Shown here one piece after another: positions 7,013 to 14,382 of a stretch of 16,765 nt of DNA. The DNA lies in NCBI GenBank assembly GCA_900543875.1, contig UQSV01000038.1:1-16765 (forward strand). The letters run 5' to 3'. Under the pieces are notes generated by a model. It made no database searches. It saw only the letters and a program-made list of their open reading frames with translations, and had not been told where the DNA came from. Both the position numbers and the translations under genes were made by a program. The stretch comes from an uncultured Coriobacteriaceae bacterium (lineage in GTDB: Bacteria > Actinomycetota > Coriobacteriia > Coriobacteriales > Atopobiaceae). Positions within the stretch are counted from its first letter, which is position 1. Every line of letters begins with the position of its first letter.

Positions 7013-8119
7013 ATGAGCAATACCAAGTCCCGTTTCATGCTGAACAGGCGTCAGGCTCTTGGTCTGGGTGCTGCCTCTGCCATGACCGTTGCCCTCGCCG
7101 GCTGCGGTGGCTCGGGCTCCTCTGACTCCGCGTCTACCTCAGACTCCGGCGAGAAGAAGAGCAGCTACAAGGTCGCCATGATTATGAGCGGCACCATCAC
7201 CGACGGCGGCTGGGACCAGGGCCACTACGAGTCCCTGAAGCGCGCCATCGAGGGCCACTCCAAGTGGGAGATGCTCGAGCCCAAGGAGAACACGGCCGAC
7301 GCCGACGCCGCCACCGCCGCGCAGTCCTACATCGACCAGGACGTCGACCTCATCGTCGGCAACGGCAACCAGTTCGCCTCCGACTGGGCCGAGGTCATCG
7401 CTGACGCCGCCGACGCTCACCCCGGCGTCAACTTCCTCATCACCAACACGGACCCCGAGGCCGAGATGGGCGACTACGAGAACCTCGACCACGTCCAGAC
7501 GGTGCTTCCTGACTTCAAGCAGACCGGCGCCCTCGCCGGCGTCGTCGCCGGTCTCATGACCCAGACGAAGAGCATCGGCTTCATCGGTGGCATGAAGCTC
7601 CCGTCCACCACCACCAAGTATTCCGCGTTCCTCGCTGCCGCCCAGAAGATCGACTCCTCGATCACGGGCCAGTACAACTTCGAGGCCGGCTTCACCGACG
7701 CTTCCCTCGGCACCAAGCTCGCCGAGCAGTGGATCAACGCCAACAACGTCGACGTCATGTGGGGCGACGCCTCCGCGGTCGACAATGGCGTGCGCCAGGC
7801 CCTGCAGAACGCCGGTGCCGACACGCACTTCGACATCGCCCAGCCCATCGACACCGTGGGCGATGACCAGCCCACCGTCATCACCTCCACGATCACCGAC
7901 TGGATGATTGGCGAGGCCATGGACCTCATCGAGGCCGGTAGCTTCGGTGGCGGCAAGGCCATCACGGGCAACATGGACAACGGCGGTGTCTCCCTCGGCA
8001 AGTTCTCCGACAAGGTCTCGCAGGACGTCCAGGACAAGATCGCCGAGTACTCCGACCAGATCAAGGCCGGCACGTTCATCTCCGATGACGACGTCGAGTC
8101 CATCGAGAAGGGGCTCTAG
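7013..8119 (+). CDS. BMP-family nucleoside-binding lipoprotein 1
   Basis: 368 residues. The ATG at 7013 is preferred because it gives a clean lipoprotein signal; a GTG at 6893 would add 40 unlikely residues. The N-terminus has a Tat-like pair of arginines (N-R-R-Q-A-L-G-L-G, R12-R13) and a lipobox A-L-A-G-C with lipidated Cys31, followed by a Ser/Gly-rich linker. The mature part is a two-lobed BMP/PnrA-type binding domain with G-T-I-T-D-G-G-W-D-Q-G-H-Y near its start, the usual ligand-site strand of this family. It delivers purine nucleosides to the pore encoded just upstream. It contains no cysteine apart from Cys31, unlike its tandem paralogue downstream. A ribosome binding site (GGGAAGG) precedes the start. 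Confidence 0.9.
   Translation: MSNTKSRFMLNRRQALGLGAASAMTVALAGCGGSGSSDSASTSDSGEKKSSYKVAMIMSGTITDGGWDQGHYESLKRAIEGHSKWEMLEPKENTADADAATAAQSYIDQDVDLIVGNGNQFASDWAEVIADAADAHPGVNFLITNTDPEAEMGDYENLDHVQTVLPDFKQTGALAGVVAGLMTQTKSIGFIGGMKLPSTTTKYSAFLAAAQKIDSSITGQYNFEAGFTDASLGTKLAEQWINANNVDVMWGDASAVDNGVRQALQNAGADTHFDIAQPIDTVGDDQPTVITSTITDWMIGEAMDLIEAGSFGGGKAITGNMDNGGVSLGKFSDKVSQDVQDKIAEYSDQIKAGTFISDDDVESIEKGL
7259..7293 (+). repeat. 35-base identical direct repeat shared by the two binding-protein genes
   Basis: Bases 7259-7293 are identical to 8516-8550. Both encode S-K-W-E-M-L-E-P-K-E-N-T at the same place in the two paralogues. Other shorter shared stretches occur, for example around N-F-E-A-G-F-T-D-A. 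They mark the pair as a tandem duplication with local sequence constraint or gene conversion. Confidence 0.75.
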
Positions 8120-8192
8120 TCCCTCCAAGCTCTAGCGAGCCGGCCTCACGCATCTGGGTCGGCCAACGCGCATAACCGGTGCGGGTATCAGG

Positions 8193-8226
8193 GAGCCGAG
8201 ATGTCTCTGGACGTCTCGGCTCTTTT
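8193..8226 (+). terminator. Intrinsic terminator between the two binding-protein genes
   Basis: A 13-bp stem (8193-8205 with 8210-8222, one T-G wobble, loop TCTG) is followed by TTTT at 8223-8226. It stands 74 bases after the first binding-protein stop and 53 before the next start, so the second paralogue probably has its own promoter in 8227-8278 or depends on read-through. Confidence 0.75.
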
Positions 8227-8278
8227 GTTCAGTAGGTAGTTCGAAATTTTATGTAAGGCACTAGAGAAGGGGAATGCT

Positions 8279-9376
8279 ATGTCCAAGAATTACACCAGGC
8301 GTGACGCCATCAAGCTCGGCGCCGGCTCCCTGAGCGCTGCCGCCGCACTGTCGCTCGTGGGCTGCGGTGGCGGCTCCGGCGACTCCGCGTCTTCCGACTC
8401 CTCGGCCGAGGCCAAGGACAGCTACAAGGTCGCCATCGTCATCTCCGGCCCCGCCCTCGACGGCGGCTGGGGCCAGGGCCACTACGAGTCCCTGCAGAAG
8501 GCCTGCGAGGAGAATTCCAAGTGGGAGATGCTCGAGCCCAAGGAGAACACCGCCGCAGCAGACGCCGCCACGGCCGCCCAGTCCTACGTTGACCAGGACG
8601 TCGACCTCATCATCGCCGCCGGCAACGAGTTCTGCTCCGACTGGGCCGAGGTCGTCGCCGAGGCAGCCGACGCTCACCCCAACGTGCACTTCCTCATGAC
8701 CAACACCGATCCCACGACCGACCTCGCCGACTACGAGACGCTCGACAACCTCGAGACGGTCCAGGTCAACCTCAAGCAGTCCGGTTCCCTCGCTGGTGTC
8801 GTCGCCGGTCTCATGACCTCCTCCAACTGCATCGGCTTTGTTGGCGGCATGCGCATCCCGACGACCCTCTCCAAGTACTCCTCCTACCTCGCGGCCGCCC
8901 AGAAGGTCAACCCGTCCGTCAAGGGCGTCTACAACTTCGAGGCCGGCTTCACCGACGCCTCCGCCGGCGTGAAGCTCACCGAGTCCTGGATTGGTACCGA
9001 CAACGTCGACGTCATGTGGTGTGACGCCTCCGCCGTCGACGGCGGCGTGCGCCAGGCCCTCGAGACCGCTGGTGCCGACACGCACTTCAACATCGCCCAG
9101 CCGATCGACCTCGTGGGCGACGACCACCCCTGCGTCATCACCTCCACCGTCACCAACTGGATGATGGGCGAGGCCATGAAGGCCATCGAGGACGGCACCT
9201 TCGGCGGCGGCAAGGTCATTGAGGCCAACATCGACAACGGCGGCGTCTATCTCGGCTCCTACTCCGACAAGGTCTCGGCTGACGTCCAGTCGAAGATCGA
9301 GGAGTACACTGAGCAGATCAAGGCCGACACCCTGATCTCTGACGACGAGGTCGAGGCCATCCGCAGCGGCCTGTAA
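8279..9376 (+). CDS. BMP-family binding lipoprotein 2 (cysteine-rich paralogue)
   Basis: 365 residues from ATG 8279, behind GAGAAGGGG. The signal has a Tat-like T-R-R-D-A-I-K-L-G (R7-R8) and lipobox L-S-L-V-G-C with Cys29. The mature BMP domain aligns along its whole length with the preceding gene (D-G-G-W-x-Q-G-H-Y-E-S-L, Y-N-F-E-A-G-F-T-D-A-S, A-Q-P-I-D-x-V-G-D-D). It differs in having five further cysteines, at 76, 119, 184, 248 and 285, where the paralogue has Ile, Ala, Ser, Gly and Thr. It probably serves the same pore with another ligand range (different nucleoside or nucleobase); a redox- or metal-related change is possible. Terminators lie on both sides, so it seems to be expressed separately. 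Confidence 0.9.
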   Translation: MSKNYTRRDAIKLGAGSLSAAAALSLVGCGGGSGDSASSDSSAEAKDSYKVAIVISGPALDGGWGQGHYESLQKACEENSKWEMLEPKENTAAADAATAAQSYVDQDVDLIIAAGNEFCSDWAEVVAEAADAHPNVHFLMTNTDPTTDLADYETLDNLETVQVNLKQSGSLAGVVAGLMTSSNCIGFVGGMRIPTTLSKYSSYLAAAQKVNPSVKGVYNFEAGFTDASAGVKLTESWIGTDNVDVMWCDASAVDGGVRQALETAGADTHFNIAQPIDLVGDDHPCVITSTVTNWMMGEAMKAIEDGTFGGGKVIEANIDNGGVYLGSYSDKVSADVQSKIEEYTEQIKADTLISDDEVEAIRSGL

Positions 9377-9411
9377 GGCCATACGCGCAAGGCCATAGCT
9401 TGCCTAGTCTG

Positions 9412-9448
9412 GGGGCGTTCCGCACGTGCGGCGCGCCCCTTCTCTTTG
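9412..9448 (+). terminator. Intrinsic terminator after the second binding protein
   Basis: GGGGCG (9412-9417) pairs with CGCCCC (9434-9439), and an inner CCGC/GCGG stem closes on ACGT. TTCTCTTTG follows. The two bases on each side between the stems are unpaired. It lies 36 bases after the stop codon and separates the transporter genes from the xanthine dehydrogenase operon. Confidence 0.65.
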
Positions 9449-9519
9449 TCGAGCGGCCGCCCTGCCTCAGGACGTTCCTTGCACTCTTGATTGCGGTTGC
9501 GTTGCATTCGCGTAACAAT

Positions 9520-9558
9520 AACGGCAGGTCAGAGCCGTTGTTCTTAAATTAGTACAAT
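9520..9558 (+). promoter_or_regulatory. Possible operator and -10 box upstream of xdhA
   Basis: AACGGC (9520-9525) and GCCGTT (9534-9539) form a 6-bp inverted repeat, and TACAAT at 9553-9558 resembles a -10 box. The zone from 9510 to 9660 is markedly A/T-richer than the coding DNA around it, as expected for a promoter. No good -35 element can be matched, so exact assignment is uncertain. Confidence 0.3.
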
Positions 9559-9600
9559 CCGTCTGCCCCCAGAAATGCCCCACTCGCCGCGTGGGTGCCT

Positions 9601-9609
9601 AACTATTTG
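9601..9609 (+). promoter_or_regulatory. AACTATTTG motif upstream of xdhA
   Basis: This 9-base A/T-rich motif lies 55 bases before the xdhA start. The same 9 bases occur before the NCS2 permease (14245-14253) and twice, as an inverted pair, before ygeX (16185-16193 and 16207-16215). I saw it nowhere else in the window. It is a candidate half-site for a regulator shared by the purine catabolism genes. Confidence 0.5.
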
Positions 9610-9664
9610 AATTGCGTAATAAACTTTTGTTTGCACGTAAGCATTCGTATGAGAGTGAGGCGTC

Positions 9665-12025
9665 ATGGAACAGCTCAAGGAGGTCGGAAGGCCGATCGTC
9701 CGCGTCGACGCGTTTGACAAGGTGACGGGTCGTGCCAAGTTCACCGACGACCTGTGCCCCAAGCCGTGCCTCGAGGCAAAGATTCTCCACGCGACCATCG
9801 GCAACGGCCGCGTCATCTCCATCGACACGTCCGAGGCCGAGAAGGTCCCCGGCGTGGTCGGAGTCTTCACTTGCTTCGATGTGCCCGACATCGCCTATCC
9901 CGTGGGCGGCCACCCCTGGTATGCCGACCGCGACGCCTCGCACCGAGACATCGCCGATCGCAAGCTGCTCGATGACCGCGTGCGCATCTACGGCGACAAC
10001 ATCGCCGTCGTGGTGGGCGAGGACACTGTCGCGTGCGACCGCGCCCTCAAGCTCATCAAGGTCGAGTACGAGGAGTGGCCGGTCATCTACGACCCCGCCG
10101 AGTCGCTGGCCGCCGGTGCCCAGGAGGGCGGCGCCGAGCACCCCGTGCAGACGCGCAAGCCCGACAACCTCGTGGGCCACTCGTTGGCCGTCACCCCCGA
10201 CGACAAGCTCGCCGAGATGGGCTACAAGACGGTCGATGACGCCATCATGGACCCCAAGTACCACCACGTGAAGCTCCACATCGAGAGCCGTGAGCAGTCG
10301 CAGGTCCACATCGAGAGCTGCATCTCGTACTGCTACATGGAGAACAACAAGATCGTCTGCGTCTCCTCGACCCAGATTCCCCACGTTGTGCGCCGCGTCA
10401 TCGGCCAGGCGCTGGGCATCCCCTGGGGCGACGTCCGCGTCATCAAGCCCTACATCGGCGGTGGCTTTGGCACCAAGCAGGACGTCCACTACGAGCCCCT
10501 CAACGCCTGGGTCTGCAAGATGGTGGGCGGCCGCTGCGTGCGCATGGAGATCAGCCGCGAGGAGCTGTTCTGGGACACCTCGGGCCGTCAGCCCAAGAGC
10601 TTCGACGTCGAGGCCTCGTGGGACGACGACATGAACCTCCACGCCCGCAAGATCACCGCGCTCTCCAACACGGGCGGCTACGGCCACCATGGCCACGCCC
10701 TCGTGCTGAACTCCGTGAACTCCTTCCGCTGGCTCTACCACACCCAGGAGAAGGCCGTGCGCTGCGAGGCATCGACCGTCTACACCAACGGCCCGCACAC
10801 GGGCGCCATGCGCGCCTACGGCGTGCCCGAGGGCAACTGGGCTGCCGAGTGCCTCATGAGCGACATCGCCTATGACATGGGCTGGGACGGCGTCGAGTTC
10901 CGCCTCAAGAACGTCTACACCGACAAGTTCGTCGACGAGTTCACGCCCAACGGCGTCATCGCCGCGCACACCTGCGCCATTCCCGAGTGCGTCGAGAAGG
11001 GCAAGGCCTACATCGAGTGGGACAAGAAGAAGAAGGAATACGCCAACGAGACGGGTCCCATCCGCCACGGCGTGGGCGTCGCGTTCTTCGTCTACAAGAC
11101 CGCCGTTGCCCCCTTCGCCCTCGAGACGGCCACCGCTGCCGTGACGCTCAACCAGGACGGCTCTGTCCAGCTCCAGATGGGCGCCACCGAGATCGGCCAG
11201 GGCGCCGACACGGTCTTCTCGCAGATGGCCGCCGAGGCCATTGGCGTGCGCACCGAGGACGTTCACATCGTCTCGTTCCAGGACACCGACGTCACCCCGT
11301 ATGACCCGGGTGCGTACGCTTCGCGCCAGACCTACGTCTCGGGCACGGCCGTCCGCAAGGCCGGCGAGAGCCTGCGCAAGAAGATCCTCGACTACGCGAG
11401 GTTCATCTATCCCAGGGCCCAGGGCCAGCTCACCATCGACCAGGGCGTCATCTACGACTCCCTGGGCAACAAGGTCTGCGACCTCGCCACGCTGGGCATC
11501 GAGTCCTACTACAACATGGACCAGGCGCAGCAGCTCCACGCCCACGAGACCGTCAACGTTCACACCAACGCCATCGCCGGCGGCTGCACCTTCGCCGACG
11601 TCACGGTCGACATGCCGCTGGGCAAGGTCACAGTCAACAAGATCATCAACGTCCAGGACTCCGGCCGCCTCATCAACCCCAAGCTCGTGGAGCAGCAGAT
11701 TCACGGCGGCATGGCCCAGGGCATCGGCTATGGCCTGTTCGAGGAGCTGCAGGTCAACGAGAAGACCGGCCGCGTCCTCAACCCGACGCTGCTCGATTAC
11801 AAGATCCCGACGATGATGGACGTGCCCGACCTCAAGGCCGACTTCGTCGAGGCGCCTGATCCCACCGGCCCCTACGGCAACAAGGCCGTGGGCGAGACCC
11901 CGGTCATCTCGCCGGCGGCCGCCATCCGTGACGCCATCCTCGACGCCACGGGCTGCAAGTTTTACGTCGAGCCCATGACGCCCCAGCGTCTGTTCGAGGG
12001 CTTCAAGGAAGCGGGGCTGATCTAG
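9665..12025 (+). CDS. xdhA: Xanthine dehydrogenase, molybdopterin-binding subunit
   Basis: 786 residues, slightly longer than E. coli XdhA (752). The start ATG 9665 follows GAGTGAGG. It catalyses hydroxylation of hypoxanthine/xanthine at the Mo cofactor in the cytoplasm. Recognised blocks include V-D-A-F-D-K-V-T-G-R-A-K-F-T-D-D at the N-terminus, S-T-Q-I-P-H-V-V-R-R-V-I-G-Q-A-L, G-G-G-F-G-T-K-Q-D (Mo cofactor loop; Gln where the bovine enzyme has its substrate Glu, as in E. coli XdhA), G-A-M-R-A-Y-G-V-P-E (counterpart of the bovine substrate Arg), G-A-T-E-I-G-Q-G-A-D-T-V-F-S-Q-M, and the catalytic Glu744 in G-N-K-A-V-G-E. xdhB begins on the very next base after the stop. No cofactor-maturation gene (XdhC-chaperone type, mobA-like) is visible nearby. 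Confidence 0.95.
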   Translation: MEQLKEVGRPIVRVDAFDKVTGRAKFTDDLCPKPCLEAKILHATIGNGRVISIDTSEAEKVPGVVGVFTCFDVPDIAYPVGGHPWYADRDASHRDIADRKLLDDRVRIYGDNIAVVVGEDTVACDRALKLIKVEYEEWPVIYDPAESLAAGAQEGGAEHPVQTRKPDNLVGHSLAVTPDDKLAEMGYKTVDDAIMDPKYHHVKLHIESREQSQVHIESCISYCYMENNKIVCVSSTQIPHVVRRVIGQALGIPWGDVRVIKPYIGGGFGTKQDVHYEPLNAWVCKMVGGRCVRMEISREELFWDTSGRQPKSFDVEASWDDDMNLHARKITALSNTGGYGHHGHALVLNSVNSFRWLYHTQEKAVRCEASTVYTNGPHTGAMRAYGVPEGNWAAECLMSDIAYDMGWDGVEFRLKNVYTDKFVDEFTPNGVIAAHTCAIPECVEKGKAYIEWDKKKKEYANETGPIRHGVGVAFFVYKTAVAPFALETATAAVTLNQDGSVQLQMGATEIGQGADTVFSQMAAEAIGVRTEDVHIVSFQDTDVTPYDPGAYASRQTYVSGTAVRKAGESLRKKILDYARFIYPRAQGQLTIDQGVIYDSLGNKVCDLATLGIESYYNMDQAQQLHAHETVNVHTNAIAGGCTFADVTVDMPLGKVTVNKIINVQDSGRLINPKLVEQQIHGGMAQGIGYGLFEELQVNEKTGRVLNPTLLDYKIPTMMDVPDLKADFVEAPDPTGPYGNKAVGETPVISPAAAIRDAILDATGCKFYVEPMTPQRLFEGFKEAGLI

Positions 12026-12907
12026 ATGTACGACATCGAATCGCTGTACGAGGCCACGAGCGTGGCCGACGCCTGCCAGGCGCTCGCCGCCGACCCCGAA
12101 GCCGAGGTCATCGCCGGCGGCACCGACGTGCTGGTCAAGCTACGCGAGGGCAAGGGCACGCCCGCCCATCTCGTCTCGATCCACGAGCTGCACGACGAGC
12201 TCGACGGCGTGACGCTTGCCGACGACGGTACTGTCGAGATCGGCCCCATCACCTGGTTCCACCACGTGACGACGAGCCCCGTCATCCAGGCCACGGTGCC
12301 CACGTTGGGCGACGCCTGCGACACCCCCGGCGGCCCGCAGCTGCGCGTCTCGGGTACCATCGGCGGCAACGTCTGCACGGCTGCCACCTCGGGTGACTCC
12401 GCCTCGACGCTGTTCGCCTACGGCGCGCTGCTCGACGTCGAGAGCGTGCGCGGCAAGCGTACCATCCCCATCGAGGAGTGGTACGCGGGTCCGGGCCGCT
12501 CCCACAAGGAGCGCGACGAGGTCCTCACCAAGATCCGCATCCCCAAGAGCCACTACGAGGGCTTCACGGGCTACTACTTCAAGTACGGCAAGCGTCGCGC
12601 CCTCGAGATCACCACGATGGGCTGTTGCTGCCTGGTCAAGCTCGCCGACGACAAGCGCACGATCGACGACATCCGCCTCGCGTTTGGCGTCGCCGGCCCC
12701 ACGCCCATGAGGGCGTTTGCCGCCGAGGACTCGGTGCGCGGCACCGACGTGGCCGAGGCTGCCGAGCGCATCGGCGAGCTCGCCGCCGCCTGCACCAACC
12801 CGCGCGACTCCTGGCGTGCCTCCAAGGAGTTCCGCCTGCAGCTCATCAAGGAAATGTCGAAGCGCTCCCTCATCTATGCGGCGCGCAGGGGAGGGGCTGA
12901 TATCTAA
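12026..12907 (+). CDS. xdhB: Xanthine dehydrogenase, FAD-binding subunit
   Basis: 293 residues, matching the usual ~290 of XdhB. The ATG at 12026 directly follows the xdhA stop with no gap. FAD-contact motifs of the molybdopterin dehydrogenase FAD family are clear: I-A-G-G-T-D (residues 29-34) and G-T-I-G-G-N-V-C (110-117) followed by A-A-T-S-G-D-S-A. The C-terminal CO-dehydrogenase flavoprotein domain begins around Y-F-K-Y-G-K-R-R-A-L-E-I. It passes electrons from the Fe-S subunit to the acceptor, which in a strict anaerobe is probably NAD+ or ferredoxin-like rather than oxygen. A run of three cysteines (200-202) just after the K-R-R-A-L-E-I block is unusual. The stop overlaps the xdhC start (TAATG). 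Confidence 0.93.
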   Translation: MYDIESLYEATSVADACQALAADPEAEVIAGGTDVLVKLREGKGTPAHLVSIHELHDELDGVTLADDGTVEIGPITWFHHVTTSPVIQATVPTLGDACDTPGGPQLRVSGTIGGNVCTAATSGDSASTLFAYGALLDVESVRGKRTIPIEEWYAGPGRSHKERDEVLTKIRIPKSHYEGFTGYYFKYGKRRALEITTMGCCCLVKLADDKRTIDDIRLAFGVAGPTPMRAFAAEDSVRGTDVAEAAERIGELAAACTNPRDSWRASKEFRLQLIKEMSKRSLIYAARRGGADI

Positions 12908-13413
12908 TGGACATGAAGATCCTCAAGTGCACGGTCAACGGCAAACCCGTCCAGGTGGGCTACGACCCGCGCGAGTCGCTGCTTGACACGCTGCGCAACC
13001 GCCTGGGCCTCACGAGCGTCAAGCGCGGCTGCGAGGTGGGCGAGTGCGGTGCCTGCACCGTCCTCATCGACGGCGTCGCCACCGACACGTGCCTCTACCT
13101 CACCGACTGGGCGCAGGGCAAGAAGATCATCACGGTCGAGGGCCTGCAGGAGCCGGACGGCACGCTCAACCCCGTTCAGCAGGCGTTCGTTGACCAGTTC
13201 GCCGTCCAGTGCGGCTTCTGCATCCCGGGCATCATCATGAGCGCCATGGAGATGATCAACACGGGCAAGACCTACACCCGTGACGAGATTCGCAAGAACC
13301 TCTCCGGCCACCTCTGCCGCTGCACGGGCTACCAGAACGTCATCGACGGCGTCGAGAAGGCCATCGAGATCGTTCACGGCGAGTGCGGAACTACCGAGGA
13401 CGTCCGGGAGTAA
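12907..13413 (+). CDS. xdhC: Xanthine dehydrogenase, [2Fe-2S] iron-sulfur subunit
   Basis: 168 residues, typical of small two-cluster Fe-S subunits. The N-terminal plant-ferredoxin-like domain has Cys42, Cys47, Cys50 and Cys62 (C-E-V-G-E-C-G-A-C). The C-terminal helical domain has Cys102, Cys105, Cys137 and Cys139 (C-G-F-C and C-R-C-T-G). All eight ligands are present. It relays electrons from the Mo site of XdhA to the FAD of XdhB. The start overlaps the xdhB stop by one base; a second in-frame ATG two codons later (12913) is possible. This is the last gene of the operon, closed by the hairpin at 13446-13480. The name follows E. coli xdhC, not the unrelated XdhC chaperone. Confidence 0.94.
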   Translation: MDMKILKCTVNGKPVQVGYDPRESLLDTLRNRLGLTSVKRGCEVGECGACTVLIDGVATDTCLYLTDWAQGKKIITVEGLQEPDGTLNPVQQAFVDQFAVQCGFCIPGIIMSAMEMINTGKTYTRDEIRKNLSGHLCRCTGYQNVIDGVEKAIEIVHGECGTTEDVRE

Positions 13414-13445
13414 CAACTACCCTGACCTCGGCTTTATTGGAAAAG

Positions 13446-13480
13446 GAACGACCCCGGACGCGATGAGTCCGGGGTCGTTC
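13446..13480. terminator. Strong bidirectional terminator hairpin
   Basis: Arms 13446-13459 and 13467-13480 are a perfect 14-bp GC-rich stem with a 7-base loop. On the plus strand TTGCT follows. On the minus strand the stem is followed by CCTTTTCC, which is slightly better for the opposite direction. It lies between the converging xdhC and the minus-strand gene at 13571-14050, so it can end both. Confidence 0.8.
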
Positions 13481-13570
13481 TTGCTAGTGCGACCACCATG
13501 TTGCGCCATGCGGGCCGCAAGCCGTCCGTGACGCTCTCGGCGGCATTTCCTTGTGGCCGCTAGGCTTGCG

Positions 13571-14050
13571 CTAGGCCCACTTCACGACGATCGTGTTGTT
13601 GTCGATCTTGCCGTTGCCCTTATCGAGGCCGTTGCCCACCTCGACCTCGTAGCCAAGGCGCTGCAGGTCGTTCACGAACTTGGCGAGCTGGGCACTGTAG
13701 GTGTTGAGAAGGCGTGCGGTCTGGATGGGGGAGATGAGCTCCTGGTCGCGGCCGTAGATGATGTCGCAGATGGCGTCGGCGACATTGGTGTTGCTGTTGG
13801 CCACGAGGTCGTTGTAGAAGGAGTTGCCCTCGCCCTCGCGGTCCTCGTCGCTCGGAGCAAACTTCACGGAGAGCTTCGTGTGGCCAAACTTGGCATACAT
13901 GCGGATGCGGGTATCCGTGCGGTGGACGGCATTGCGAATGGCCCAGCTCATCGCGTTGTTGGAGAGGGTGTCGGCCGCGGCTGTCTCGCGCGTGGGGTCG
14001 GCGGCCTGGGAAATCTCTCGGGCCTCCTCGGCCTTGATCATATCGAGCAT
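13571..14050 (-). CDS. Hypothetical protein, no recognised domain
   Basis: 159 residues. The ATG (14048-14050, minus strand) is preceded by AAGAAAGGT. The composition is normal for a soluble cytosolic protein: charged, mixed alpha/beta, no signal peptide and no membrane segment. The N-terminal third is helical and Ala/Glu-rich, the middle has a likely beta pair (R-I-R-M-Y-A-K-F-G, K-L-S-V-K-F-A-P), and the C-terminus ends D-N-N-T-I-V-V-K-W-A. Codon usage agrees with the right-hand genome. It is the only minus-strand gene in the purine region and diverges from the NCS2 permease gene. There is no helix-turn-helix that I can recognise, so I do not call it a regulator. Confidence 0.75.
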   Translation of the reverse strand: MLDMIKAEEAREISQAADPTRETAAADTLSNNAMSWAIRNAVHRTDTRIRMYAKFGHTKLSVKFAPSDEDREGEGNSFYNDLVANSNTNVADAICDIIYGRDQELISPIQTARLLNTYSAQLAKFVNDLQRLGYEVEVGNGLDKGNGKIDNNTIVVKWA

Positions 14051-14382
14051 GGTCGTACCTTTCTTGTCGAGATGTTTGAGTTAAGTATACGTTGCAGCCT
14101 TGAAGCTTTTGGTTGAGACGAGTTTGCCCTGCGCTTCTTTTGCCACGAGGTGCATTCAGCCTGTCCCTGGGTTTATCGTATCGATGGCAAACTCGACCGT
14201 TCGCCCACGAATATCGACCGCTTACGCCTCGAAAGCGGGTTCCAAACTATTTGTAAGCGCATCTGAATATTCTTTTGGTTGATTCTTTCCGCCCACCAGG
14301 GCGAAGGAGGCGGGGCCGCTCGGGGCACAAGGCGGCGCCGCATACACGCGCGTACCAGAGCGCATCTTGAGAGGAATAGCTC
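14051..14382. other. Divergent intergenic region before the NCS2 permease
   Basis: 332 bases with no credible gene. For the minus-strand gene, TATACT (complement of 14084-14089) is a possible -10 box. Two copies of TCGACCG lie 21 bases apart (14193-14199 and 14214-14220), CGCTTAC/GTAAGCG form an inverted repeat at 14219-14225/14253-14259, and the shared AACTATTTG motif is at 14245. From ~14280 to 14380 the DNA becomes very GC-rich, including the palindrome GCGGCGCCGC, and probably forms a structured leader of the permease mRNA. Confidence 0.5.
14245..14273 (+). promoter_or_regulatory. AACTATTTG motif and possible promoter of the NCS2 permease
   Basis: AACTATTTG at 14245-14253 is identical to the motif before xdhA and ygeX. 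TATTCT at 14268-14273 is a possible -10 box; the motif then covers the -35 position (17-base spacing from AACTAT), where a bound regulator could block or assist polymerase. Confidence 0.45.

Noticed and set aside
9599..11704. Long 701-codon open frame antisense to xdhA
   Set aside because: It is a shadow frame caused by strong codon bias: Val/Asp/Gly/His/Leu-rich with no family motif, and XdhA on the plus strand is certain. The same applies to long antisense frames over the permeases and binding proteins.
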